A DNA stretch of 64,000 nucleotides. Source: Chloracidobacterium sp. (GTDB lineage Bacteria > Acidobacteriota > Blastocatellia > Pyrinomonadales > Pyrinomonadaceae). This document shows, one piece after another, positions 9,126-17,186 of the stretch; position 1 is the stretch's first letter, and each line of letters starts with the position of its first letter. The notes beneath the pieces are model-generated. The model did not search any database. It was not told the origin of the DNA and saw only the letters and a list, made by a program, of their open reading frames with translations. Made by a program: the position numbers and the translations under genes. Location: assembly GCA_016716305.1 (NCBI GenBank), contig JADJWP010000002.1, positions 2,850,501 through 2,914,500 on the forward strand. Direction: 5' to 3'.

Positions 9126-11531
9126 ATGAATATCGGAAAAGCCGCAGTCTTAGGAGCCGGCACCATGGGCGCAGGCATTGCAGCGCATTTGGCGAATGCC
9201 GGCATACAGACCTTGTTATTGGACATCGCACCGCGCGAACTGACTGCCGATGAAGAGAAAAAGGGTTTGACCCTCGAATCGCCAGTGGTGCGTAACCGTA
9301 TCGTGAACTCGCTATTTGAGGCTTCAAAGAAACTCAAACCGGCGCCGTTCATGCTCGGCGACAACGCAAAGCTGATCAAAACAGGGAATTTTGCCGATGA
9401 CATGGCGAAACTGAAAGATTGTGATCTTGTGATCGAGGCAGTCGTCGAAAACCTCGAAATAAAGCACAAGCTTTTTGCCGAGGTCGATAAATTCAGAAAG
9501 CCCGGTGCCGTGATCGCCTCGAATACGAGCGGTATTCCGATCGATTCGATCGCCGAACCATTTTCAGACGATTTCAAACAGCATTTTGTAGGCGTACATT
9601 TTTTCAACCCGCCCCGTTACATGAAACTGGTCGAGGTGATCCCGGGCACAAAGACGAGCGGCGAGATCGCCTGTGCGGTTTCAGGTTTTCTCGACCAGCG
9701 ATTGGGCAAAGGTGTCGTGCCGGCAAAGGACAGGCCAAACTTTATCGCTAACCGGATCGGTGTTTTCGGGATGATGGCGACGATTCACGAGATGATCGCA
9801 ATGGGTTTTACGCCGACCGAGGTCGACCAGATGACCGGCAAAGCGATCGGGCATGCATCATCGGCGACCTTCAGGACGTCAGACCTCGTTGGCCTCGATG
9901 TGACTGCCCACGTCACCAATAATCTGTATCCTGCAGTTCCGGATGATGAAGACCGTGACGTCTTTAGGCTGCCTGAGTTGATCCAGACGCTGCTCGACAA
10001 AAACCTGCTAGGCGACAAGACCAAGGGCGGATTTTTCAAGAAATCGACCGACGCCGAAGGAAAACGCCAGATACTTGAGCTCGATCTGACGACCTTTGAA
10101 TACAAGCCTCAGGTCAAGACGAAATTTCCTTCGCTCGATGCGGCGAAGGCGATCGACGACAGGGCTCAGCGAGTGAAGAAGCTCGTTTGGGGAGAAGACC
10201 GTGTCGGAGAATTCCTTTGGAAAACGACTTCACGAATATCACGCTATGCGGCAAACCGAATTCCAGAGATCGCAGACACGATCGTCGAGATCGACAACGC
10301 GATAAAATGGGGATTTGGATGGGAGATCGGGGTCTTTGAGGCCTGGGACGCGATCGGCCTGAGGAAATCGGTCGAGCGGATGAGGGCCGAAGGCCAGGCT
10401 GTGCCCGCGAACGTCGAAAGAATGCTCGATACGGGAGCCGAGACGTTCTATAAGAATGAGAACGGGGTCGCGTGGTATTTCGATCTCGTTGCTGGTGGGT
10501 ACAAAGAGATACCGGCTCGACCTGGGGTCATTGTTCTAAGGTCGGTGAAGGAGCGGACGGGCGTTATCAAATCGAACCCGGGTGCGTCGCTCGTAGATCT
10601 CGGCGACGGCGTCGCATGTCTTGAGTTTCATTCTAAGATGAATTCGATCGGCGGCGACACGGTCTCGATGCTCAACTTTGCCATCGATGAGGTCGAAAAG
10701 AATTTCAAAGGCCTTGTCGTCGGTAATCAAGGCGGTAATTTCTCGGCCGGTGCGAACATCATGATGCTCCTGCTAGCCGCTCAGGAAGAAGAGTGGGACG
10801 ACATCAACATGATGGTCCATGCGCTTCAGCAGGCGATAATGCGGCTGCGATATTCGTCGAAACCGGTCGTGACCGCGCCGTACGGCCTCACATTGGGCGG
10901 CGGATGCGAGATAGCTATCCACGGAAACCGTGTGCGGGCGGCGGCAGAAACATATATCGGCCTTGTCGAGGTCGGTGTCGGGGTAATCCCGGCCGGCGGC
11001 GGCACCAAGGAAATGACGATGCGTTCGATGGACGCTGCGGCGAGAACACCCGACGCCGATCCGCTGACGTTTTTGAAGAAAACATTCGAAATGATCGGCA
11101 TGGGCAAGGTCGCAACGTCGGCCCAGGAGGGCAAGGCCTGGGGATTTTTCAGGGATATCGATTCGATATCGATGAACGGCGACCGCTTGATCGCAGATGC
11201 CAAACAGGAAGTGCTTTGTCTCGATTCTGCCGGCTTCGTTGCTCCGATTCCGCGTACCGACATTATGGTGATGGGCGAATCGGCCGAGGCCGCGATGAAG
11301 CTTGCACTGCATATGATGAAGCGAGGCGGATTTATCTCGGAGCATGACGAATTGATCGGCAAAAGGCTTGCACACATCATGAGCGGCGGTAATATCAATC
11401 ACACTGCCTTCGTAAGCGAACAATATCTGCTTGATCTTGAACGCGAAGCATTTGTGTCACTTTGCGGTGAACGAAAGACACAGGAACGAATTGCTGCGAT
11501 GTTGAAGACAGGAAAGCCGTTAAGAAATTAA
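9126..11531 (+). CDS. fadN: FadN-type 3-hydroxyacyl-CoA dehydrogenase / enoyl-CoA hydratase
   Basis: The product has 801 residues from ATG 9126, which follows GGAGAAG; an earlier in-frame ATG at 9057 lies in the operator. The order is NAD-binding dehydrogenase first (VLGAGTMGAGIA, residues about 8-19), dehydrogenase C-terminal domains (HFVGVHFFNPPRYMKLVEVIPG near 160; RPNFIANRIG near 205), then an enoyl-CoA hydratase/isomerase domain at the C-terminus (APYGLTLGGGCEIAIHGNRV, then GLVEVGVGVIPAGGG). That order matches Bacillus FadN rather than E. coli FadB. It carries out hydration and 3-hydroxyacyl-CoA oxidation in fatty-acid degradation. Regulation by a FadR-like repressor is inferred from the operator. 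Confidence 0.9.
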   Translation: MNIGKAAVLGAGTMGAGIAAHLANAGIQTLLLDIAPRELTADEEKKGLTLESPVVRNRIVNSLFEASKKLKPAPFMLGDNAKLIKTGNFADDMAKLKDCDLVIEAVVENLEIKHKLFAEVDKFRKPGAVIASNTSGIPIDSIAEPFSDDFKQHFVGVHFFNPPRYMKLVEVIPGTKTSGEIACAVSGFLDQRLGKGVVPAKDRPNFIANRIGVFGMMATIHEMIAMGFTPTEVDQMTGKAIGHASSATFRTSDLVGLDVTAHVTNNLYPAVPDDEDRDVFRLPELIQTLLDKNLLGDKTKGGFFKKSTDAEGKRQILELDLTTFEYKPQVKTKFPSLDAAKAIDDRAQRVKKLVWGEDRVGEFLWKTTSRISRYAANRIPEIADTIVEIDNAIKWGFGWEIGVFEAWDAIGLRKSVERMRAEGQAVPANVERMLDTGAETFYKNENGVAWYFDLVAGGYKEIPARPGVIVLRSVKERTGVIKSNPGASLVDLGDGVACLEFHSKMNSIGGDTVSMLNFAIDEVEKNFKGLVVGNQGGNFSAGANIMMLLLAAQEEEWDDINMMVHALQQAIMRLRYSSKPVVTAPYGLTLGGGCEIAIHGNRVRAAAETYIGLVEVGVGVIPAGGGTKEMTMRSMDAAARTPDADPLTFLKKTFEMIGMGKVATSAQEGKAWGFFRDIDSISMNGDRLIADAKQEVLCLDSAGFVAPIPRTDIMVMGESAEAAMKLALHMMKRGGFISEHDELIGKRLAHIMSGGNINHTAFVSEQYLLDLEREAFVSLCGERKTQERIAAMLKTGKPLRN

Positions 11532-11580
11532 GCGTACAAGCAGGGTGAGTTTTTCGCGTTTGAATAGCAGGAGGCGAAAA

Positions 11581-12135
11581 ATGGACGATCGAATAAACTT
11601 CATCACAAAGGAAATGCGGCGCGTCGCCGAAGACGCTAGAGAGTCGTTCGGTTCGCTTTCGGGCGAGCAACTTAACTGGAAACCAGCTGAAAACAGCTGG
11701 AGCGTCGCCCAATGCCTAGACCACATAATCAAGACCAACTTATCGTTTTACCCCGAGTTTGACCGTCTCGCTTCCGGAAACAGAAAAAACTCGTTTTGGG
11801 AAAATTGGTCACCGTTCACAGGATGGGGCGGTCGGTTTCTGGTGAATGCCGTCTTGGTCGATTCGAAAAAAGCAAAGGCCCCGTCTAAATCGATAGTTCC
11901 GCCAAGCGAAATAGAAGGCGACATCGTGAATCGCTTCATCGACCATATTGCCGAGGTAAACGGCAAGGTTGAGGCTTGTGCAGAGGCGGATCGGCAAAAG
12001 ACAGTCGTCACGTCACCCTTCCTCGCGGTTTTCACATACAAACTCGACGATGCGTTCACTGTGTTGATCGAACATTCAAAGCGGCACATCCGTCAGGCAA
12101 AACGTGTGATGGAGGCTGACGGTTTTCCGAAGTAG
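11581..12135 (+). CDS. DinB-like (DinB_2) superfamily protein
   Basis: The product has 184 residues from ATG 11581, preceded by AGGAGG; an upstream ATG at 11545 in the same frame lacks a ribosome site. The N-terminal four-helix-bundle signature LNWKPAENSWSVAQCLDHI is typical of DinB_2 proteins, as is the C-terminal HSKRHIRQAKRV. The spaced histidines (DHI, EHSKRH) are the expected metal ligands of the family. Bacterial relatives include mycothiol/bacillithiol transferases and many uncharacterised stress proteins. It sits 49 bases after fadN and may be transcribed with it. Confidence 0.8.
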   Translation: MDDRINFITKEMRRVAEDARESFGSLSGEQLNWKPAENSWSVAQCLDHIIKTNLSFYPEFDRLASGNRKNSFWENWSPFTGWGGRFLVNAVLVDSKKAKAPSKSIVPPSEIEGDIVNRFIDHIAEVNGKVEACAEADRQKTVVTSPFLAVFTYKLDDAFTVLIEHSKRHIRQAKRVMEADGFPK

Positions 12136-12147
12136 CCGTTTCAGAAG

Positions 12148-12615
12148 ATGCCGGAGAGTTTCGAAAGCAAACGGTTCAGGTGGGGATTCAACCTTTTCCC
12201 TGCATATCGCGGCACCGGTGGGCGGGTAACATACATTGCTGACGATTGGAAAGAGGTCCGGGTAAAATTGCCGCTGAACTGGCGAACTCGAAACTACGTC
12301 GGCACCATCTTTGGCGGAAGTATCTACGGAGCGGTCGATCCGATCTACATGCTGATGCTGATAAAGATCCTCGGCCGAGGTTACACTGTTTGGGATAAGG
12401 CCGCGACCATCAGATTTCGAAAGCCCGGAAAGGAAACGCTGTATGTCGATCTTACATTGAGCGAAGACGAAGTGGACGAGATCAAACGCCTCGCTGAGGA
12501 CGCAAGATCGATCGACCGGATCTACGAGCTTGAATTGAAGGATAGGTCAGGCGATGTCTGTGCCCGGATCGAAAAGACGATCTACATCGCAAAAAAACGC
12601 GAGGGCAATCTATGA
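12148..12615 (+). CDS. DUF4442 hotdog-fold protein (putative thioesterase-like)
   Basis: The product has 155 residues. The pattern FNLFPAYRGTGGRVTYIADDWKEVRVKLPLNWRTRNYVGTIFGGSIYGAVDPIYMLML, read in pieces, is characteristic of DUF4442: a hotdog fold with the substrate-binding helix starting at GTIFGGS. Relatives are acyl-CoA thioesterase-like proteins, although activity is unproven for most. It lies 12 bases after the DinB-like gene. Placement inside the fad region makes an acyl-CoA ligand plausible, but that is only inference. Confidence 0.75.
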   Translation: MPESFESKRFRWGFNLFPAYRGTGGRVTYIADDWKEVRVKLPLNWRTRNYVGTIFGGSIYGAVDPIYMLMLIKILGRGYTVWDKAATIRFRKPGKETLYVDLTLSEDEVDEIKRLAEDARSIDRIYELELKDRSGDVCARIEKTIYIAKKREGNL

Positions 12616-12937
12616 AAACGATTTCGTTTCTTATAGTGCGACACTGACGCTCGTTGCGTCGTCGTGCGACACAGTCGGCGAGCCGGTGGAATTTTCAAAG
12701 GCTTGCTGTCCGCAATATGAGAAGGAGACGGTCGAGATGAGCGGTTTCCAAAGCGACAAGTGCCGCGTCTTTTACTTGAATAACGGTTGTGGGCCGGTAA
12801 AATGCGGGCTCAAACTGACCGGAACCCCAGGTGGCGAAAAGAACATTTCGGCGGATAATGTTCAGGGAACGTCCGTGCACAACTTCGAGAAAATTGAACC
12901 CGGTTTCAAGAAAAAAAGACATAAGGGTTCGCGATAA
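12612..12937 (+). pseudogene. Small cysteine-rich lipoprotein, apparently frameshifted near its start
   Basis: ATG 12612 opens MKTISFLIV, the beginning of a signal peptide, but this frame stops at 12645-12647. The frame one base earlier, from about 12638, continues ATLTLVASSC (a lipobox), then a 95-residue cysteine-rich body (KACCPQYEKE, DKCRVFYLNNGCGPVKCG) ending at 12937. Joined, the two parts make a convincing lipoprotein signal. Either one base was lost or gained recently, or there is a sequencing error. That second frame also has an ATG at 12554, inside the previous gene, but using it would bury the signal peptide. No family is recognised. Confidence refers to the disrupted-gene reading. 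Confidence 0.45.
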
Positions 12938-13041
12938 CGGCCGCAATTTCGTCAATCTGGCTGATAGGTAAAGATCACAGGCGAACCCAAGACGACCGAC
13001 GATCCGAATAGGTGCTTTGTTAAAATGGCAAGGATAACCAA

Positions 13042-13611
13042 ATGAAGCGGTGCGATTGGGCAAAGAACGAGCTTGCTATCCATTATCACGACACCGAATG
13101 GGGCGTGCCGGTGCACGATGATCGTTTGCTCTTTGAATTTCTGATCCTTGAGGGTGCACAGGCCGGATTAAGCTGGGATACGATACTTGCCAAGCGTGAG
13201 AACTATCGGAAAGCGTTCGATAACTTCGACCCGGCGAAGGTCGCAAGGTATTCCGAGGCAAAGCAGGCGAAGCTGCTCGAGAATCCGGGCATCATCCGCA
13301 ACCGACTGAAGATCGCATCAGCAATTTCAAACGCGAAGGCCTTTCTTAAAGTGCAGAAGGAGTTCGGCTCGTTCGACGTCCACATCTGGTCGTTCGTTGG
13401 CGGAAAGCCCATCGACGGTAAGCGGAAGGTGCTGGGTGACATCCCCGCAAAAACCGAGATCTCAGACGCCCTCGCAAAGGACTTAAAGAAACGCGGATTC
13501 AATTTCGTCGGCTCGACGATAATGTACGCGTTCATGCAGGCGACTGGGATGGCGAACGATCACGTTGCGTCGTGTTTTCGCTATAGGCAATGTCGAACGA
13601 TCACCCGATAA
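13042..13611 (+). CDS. tag: DNA-3-methyladenine glycosylase I
   Basis: The product has 189 residues, the usual length, starting after AAGGA. It has the N-terminal family signature C-x-W...YHDTEWGVPVHDD, the helical segment LEGAQAGLSWDTILAKRENYRKAF split across residues 34-58, and the zinc ligands Cys4, His16, His174 and Cys178 expected for Tag. The enzyme removes 3-methyladenine from alkylated DNA by base excision in the cytosol. Its end overlaps the start of the YbaK-like gene by 22 bases, pointing to translational coupling. Confidence 0.93.
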   Translation: MKRCDWAKNELAIHYHDTEWGVPVHDDRLLFEFLILEGAQAGLSWDTILAKRENYRKAFDNFDPAKVARYSEAKQAKLLENPGIIRNRLKIASAISNAKAFLKVQKEFGSFDVHIWSFVGGKPIDGKRKVLGDIPAKTEISDALAKDLKKRGFNFVGSTIMYAFMQATGMANDHVASCFRYRQCRTITR

Positions 13612-14066
13612 CACCAGCGATTCGGTTTCTTCGCGAGAAGAAGGTCGAGTTTGTTCCCCACCTATACGATTACGTAGAGAAAGGCGGGGCGAGGGAATCG
13701 GCGAGGCAGCTGGGTGTGGATGTCCACGCGGTGGTGAAGACGCTGGTATTTGAAACGAACGAGAGGAAACCGCTGATCGTGCTGATGCACGGCGATCGCG
13801 AGGTCTCGACAAAGAATCTTGCACGGTTTCTCGGGGTCAAATCCGTCGAGTCCGTAACGCCGAAAAAGGCAACGAAATTGACCGGTTATCTGGTCGGCGG
13901 AACATCACCATTCGGGACGAAAACGAAGATGCCGGTTTACGCCGAGCGAACCATATTCGATATTAAGCGAATCTATATCAACGGCGGCAAACGTGGGTTT
14001 TTGGTTGAGATCGATCCAGTCGTTTTGCGTTCCGTGGAGGTCGTCGAAGTTGAGGTCGCGATATGA
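13590..14066 (+). CDS. ybaK: YbaK-type aminoacyl-tRNA deacylase (Cys-tRNA(Pro) deacylase)
   Basis: The product has 158 residues. The features ITPAIRFLREKKVEF near the N-terminus, GVDVHAVVKTLVFE around residue 42 with the family lysine in VKTL, and the closing KRIYINGGKRGFLVEIDPVVL are those of the YbaK/EbsC editing domain. It clears misacylated tRNA in trans in the cytosol. It overlaps tag upstream and shares an ATGA with the next gene. No extra domain is present. Confidence 0.88.
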   Translation: MSNDHPITPAIRFLREKKVEFVPHLYDYVEKGGARESARQLGVDVHAVVKTLVFETNERKPLIVLMHGDREVSTKNLARFLGVKSVESVTPKKATKLTGYLVGGTSPFGTKTKMPVYAERTIFDIKRIYINGGKRGFLVEIDPVVLRSVEVVEVEVAI

Positions 14067-14359
14067 CGGACTGGCGTTTACTGGTGGACGAAGGGCGATT
14101 TGAAGAGGCGGAACCGGTAATGCTTGAAGCGACGAGCAAGCCGGATCCATACGGCGATCTTCTGATCCAGAAAGCCGCATTCTACGAATCGTGGGGCGAT
14201 GCTCTGGGGCATACTGAAGAAGCCGTTCGGAAATATTGGCTCTCACATGCCGAGTGGGCTTGGTTCGCCTCTGGGGCCACAAGCGGCGGCGAGGGAACGG
14301 CGAGGATGTTGGACGTGAACCGCGTGTTGAAAAAGATCGAGAATGTATCAAGTAGATAG
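14063..14359 (+). CDS. Hypothetical protein, 98 aa
   Basis: The start codon overlaps the ybaK stop (ATGA at 14063-14066), which favours a real, coupled gene. The product is acidic, mostly helical and cytosolic, with a GDLLIQKAAFYESWGDALGHTEEAVRKYW segment read in parts that resembles a short TPR-like helix pair. No family is recognised. It overlaps the following gene by 17 bases. Confidence 0.6.
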   Translation: MTDWRLLVDEGRFEEAEPVMLEATSKPDPYGDLLIQKAAFYESWGDALGHTEEAVRKYWLSHAEWAWFASGATSGGEGTARMLDVNRVLKKIENVSSR

Positions 14360-14861
14360 AAAAGATAAAGTACTCAATCTCGAAAACGTACCGCAATCTT
14401 CGGTCGGTGCCCCTATGCCCGTTGTCTTGAGCGACGAAGGAAAAGTTGTTTTGGCCTACTACATTCAGGACACCCCTGAAGGCTGGGATGGAAGTTCCGT
14501 GCGGATAGTAGACGAGGCGTCGGACGAACCCGTGGCGATTCTTGAAATCGAAATTTGCTATCACTACATGTTTGGTTGGCCAAATGACGAAGCCTTTAGT
14601 GGACATCCTTTGGCAAAACGAGGTCTGACGCCTTACGGCGCGTTCGAGGTACTTGATTCTTCCTGGATACGACAGCTTGAAAGATTGAATTCTGCTCACC
14701 CGTATCATAAACCGGAAACGTATTGGCGTCGCCATCACTACGTTTTCTCCTTCCACGATTCAACATTTGAGTGTGTGGCGGACGGTTTTAACGTTACGGA
14801 GTCACGCGGATCACTGACCTCGATATTGCCGTTGATGGCGGAAAAGCTTTGGACTAGATAA
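14343..14861 (+). CDS. Hypothetical protein, 172 aa
   Basis: It starts inside the previous gene and ends 9 bases before fadA, so it is part of a tight rightward run. The sequence has beta-strand-like segments with many aromatic residues (VVLAYYIQDTPEGWDG, CYHYMFGWPNDE, WRRHHYVFSFHDSTFECVAD). The pattern resembles small phage- or toxin-immunity-like proteins of unknown function, but I recognise no family. Base use appears slightly more A+T-rich than the neighbours, consistent with a recent arrival. Confidence 0.6.
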   Translation: MYQVDRKDKVLNLENVPQSSVGAPMPVVLSDEGKVVLAYYIQDTPEGWDGSSVRIVDEASDEPVAILEIEICYHYMFGWPNDEAFSGHPLAKRGLTPYGAFEVLDSSWIRQLERLNSAHPYHKPETYWRRHHYVFSFHDSTFECVADGFNVTESRGSLTSILPLMAEKLWTR

Positions 14862-14870
14862 GGAAAAATT

Positions 14871-16049
14871 ATGAAAGAAGCAGTTATCGTATCGGCCGTG
14901 CGGACGGCTGTGGGAAAGGCGCCGAAGGGCACGTTGAAGAACACGCGTTCGGATGAAATGGGCGCGGCCGCTATCAAAGATGCGGTGGCTCGGGCAGGCG
15001 TGGATGCATCGCTGATCGAGGACGTGATAATGGGCTGCGCATTTCCGGAGGCTTCGCAGGGAATGAACGTCGCACGGACCTCGGCAATATTGGCCGGGCT
15101 TCCGGTCGAAACGTCTGCGATGACGGTCAACCGTTATTGCTCGTCGGGCTTGCAGACTATCGCGCTTGCGGCTGACCGCATCGCGACGGGCGGCGCCGAT
15201 GTGATCGTTGCCGGCGGGCTCGAATCGATGACGGCGATCCCGATGGGCGGGAACACGTTTCGCCCGAACCCGCATCTCGCCGACAGCTATCCCGACTATT
15301 ACCTGAATATGGGACTGACCGCCGAGAACCTCGCCAAGAAATACGAGATAACCCGCGAGCAGGCGGACGAATTCTCTTACAATTCGCACCAGAAAGCTCT
15401 TGCCGCGATCAAGGAAGGCAAGTTCCGCGACGAGATCGTGCCGATGACGATCAGCGTCGATGAATTCGACGAAAAAGGCCGCGTGCGCCGAAAGGAAGTC
15501 GTGTTTGAAACGGACGAAGGCCCGCGTGCCGATACATCGCTCGAAGGCCTTGCGAAGTTACGAGCCGTCTTTCATGCGAAAGGAACAGTCACCGCCGGCA
15601 ACTCGTCGCAGATGTCAGACGGCGCGGCCGCGGCTGTCGTGATGTCCGCTGACAAAACAAAGGAACTCGGCCTGACTCCGATGGCTCGCTTCGTTTCATT
15701 CGCCACCGCCGGATGCCTGCCCGAAGAGATGGGGATCGGCCCGGTCTATGCGATTCCGAAAGCGCTGAAACTCGCGGGACTTACCCTCGATCAGATCGAC
15801 GTTATCGAACTAAACGAAGCATTTGCCGCACAAGGATTGTCGGTAATGAAGGTGCTGGAAATGGATCCGTCAAAGGTCAACGTCAACGGCGGTGCCGTCG
15901 CTCTCGGCCACCCGCTCGGCTGTACAGGTGCGAAACTGACTGCGACGATCCTGCAGGAAATGAAACGCCGCAATGCCCGCTACGGCATGGTCACAATGTG
16001 CGTCGGCGGCGGCATGGGAGCGGCCGGGATCTTCGAGCGGATCGATTAG
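14871..16049 (+). CDS. fadA: Acetyl-CoA C-acyltransferase (thiolase)
   Basis: The product has 392 residues, the usual thiolase length, after AAGGA. The acyl-accepting cysteine lies in NRYCSSGLQ (Cys90). The C-terminal pair is the histidine in GGAVALGHPLGCTGA and the cysteine in VTMCVGGGMGAA, which are the thiolase base and proton donor. It cleaves 3-ketoacyl-CoA to acetyl-CoA at the end of each beta-oxidation round. It lacks its own FadR-like operator and lies between fadN and fadE, so it may depend on read-through from the fadN promoter or on an unseen one. Confidence 0.93.
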   Translation: MKEAVIVSAVRTAVGKAPKGTLKNTRSDEMGAAAIKDAVARAGVDASLIEDVIMGCAFPEASQGMNVARTSAILAGLPVETSAMTVNRYCSSGLQTIALAADRIATGGADVIVAGGLESMTAIPMGGNTFRPNPHLADSYPDYYLNMGLTAENLAKKYEITREQADEFSYNSHQKALAAIKEGKFRDEIVPMTISVDEFDEKGRVRRKEVVFETDEGPRADTSLEGLAKLRAVFHAKGTVTAGNSSQMSDGAAAAVVMSADKTKELGLTPMARFVSFATAGCLPEEMGIGPVYAIPKALKLAGLTLDQIDVIELNEAFAAQGLSVMKVLEMDPSKVNVNGGAVALGHPLGCTGAKLTATILQEMKRRNARYGMVTMCVGGGMGAAGIFERID

Positions 16050-16101
16050 AGTCACTCATCGACAGACCAAGCACGTCGTCAATGGAGTTAATCAGGTTAC
16101 G

Positions 16102-17079
16102 GTGAGCGTTGAAATCGACGAAAGGACGGCCCAGTTGCTGGCAGAAAGGCATTTCGCCAATGAGCCTGCTTACGATTGGGCCGTCAAGTGTCTCGAGGCT
16201 GGCTTTGATAGTTCGAGTCTTCGAATGCTTGCTTCAATGACGGCAGCCGATTCGCCATCGGAAATCGACAACATGGTCGGGCGGGTGTTTCGGGAGAATG
16301 GCTGGAATGAGATCGACCCCTATCTCTACCTTATGCGATATGCCAGGACTGTCGCAGAGGGTATTTTGAGTTCGAAAACAGATCCGATCCAAGGTTCGCA
16401 CGAAATTTACCGGATCCTACGGGCCACCGACGGGCACAGTGAACTTTCGGCATGGTGGGACATCGATGAGATGATCTCTGCCCGGGATCATTTTGCTAAG
16501 ACGGGTACAACAGACTACTACTACCGCGGGGATGCCCAGCTTTTCGCTGAGATCAAGAATGCGTGTGCAGACTTTCTTGTGCGTTCTAGATCAAGCGTTG
16601 GAGTCCTGCCCGAAACATCGTTTGACGAGGCGGAGGCACTGTTCAGAAGATTTCTGAGCGAGAACGGGCATCCGCCAAAATTGAAATGGGTATTTGCCGA
16701 AGATGTCTTGCTTGATGGTCGAAGCGTTATTATTCGCGTCCCATTGCCCGACGAAAATCACGCGAGGGCGAGGGAGTGCTACGAGTTGGGAATTGCGCGC
16801 AATCTAGGAATCAATATCCACGGTCTTTGCCTATCGGACGGAGAAATTTGCTGCTATGTCCAACTGCCCGAAGATGACGTCGACGCTCAGTACAAGCTAC
16901 TTGATCCGAAGTTCGTAAGGTTTTCCGTCGTTATCGATCCCAACGAGGCTATTCCGTGCCGGAGCGGCATTATCTGGAAGTTTTGGAAGATTAAGTTTTC
17001 CAACAAGGACACAGGCTACGAAGGTCTGATTCCGTCACGGAAAACTCTCTTGCCCTTGACATATAAGACTCAAGTCTAG
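16102..17079 (+). CDS. Hypothetical protein, about 325 aa
   Basis: I place the start at GTG 16102, 53 bases after the fadA stop; the frame is open back to 15973 but that stretch is an out-of-frame reading of fadA. The N-terminal part (FANEPAYDWAVKCLEAGFDSSSLRMLASM, then MRYARTVAEGILSSKTDPIQGSHEIYRILRATD, read in pieces) looks like an all-helical module seen in many small bacterial immunity-like or DUF proteins. The C-terminal half is beta-rich with no motif I can name (KWVFAEDVLLDGRSVIIRVPLP). There is no signal peptide. Function is unknown. Confidence 0.65.
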   Translation: MSVEIDERTAQLLAERHFANEPAYDWAVKCLEAGFDSSSLRMLASMTAADSPSEIDNMVGRVFRENGWNEIDPYLYLMRYARTVAEGILSSKTDPIQGSHEIYRILRATDGHSELSAWWDIDEMISARDHFAKTGTTDYYYRGDAQLFAEIKNACADFLVRSRSSVGVLPETSFDEAEALFRRFLSENGHPPKLKWVFAEDVLLDGRSVIIRVPLPDENHARARECYELGIARNLGINIHGLCLSDGEICCYVQLPEDDVDAQYKLLDPKFVRFSVVIDPNEAIPCRSGIIWKFWKIKFSNKDTGYEGLIPSRKTLLPLTYKTQV

Positions 17080-17121
17080 TGGACCAATATGAAAGATGGA
17101 AAGATGTTGTGGAAATTTAGG

Positions 17122-17151
17122 TTGACTGAATGAACGTTCATTCAGTATTAT
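17122..17151 (+). promoter_or_regulatory. fadE promoter with FadR-like operator between -35 and -10
   Basis: The -35 TTGACT (17122-17127) and -10 TATTAT (17146-17151) are spaced by 18 bases. The palindrome CTGAATGAA-CG-TTCATTCAG (17126-17145) fills the spacer. Its arms are identical to those at the fadN promoter; only the central two bases differ, and the position relative to -35 and -10 is the same, so both promoters should be silenced by the same repressor. Confidence 0.8.
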
Positions 17152-17186
17152 AAGGAGACCAAATCCACCTAGGAGCCTAAGTTAAA

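Noticed and set aside
10773..11423. Long antisense frame (216 codons) opposite the 3' half of fadN
   Set aside because: It runs fully opposite a strongly supported gene, has no ribosome site and its composition mirrors the codon bias of fadN.
13905..14756. Leftward frame of 283 codons opposite ybaK and the two small genes after it
   Set aside because: The opposite strand has a tightly overlapping row of genes with coherent families; the antisense product is Arg/Pro-rich and unstructured.
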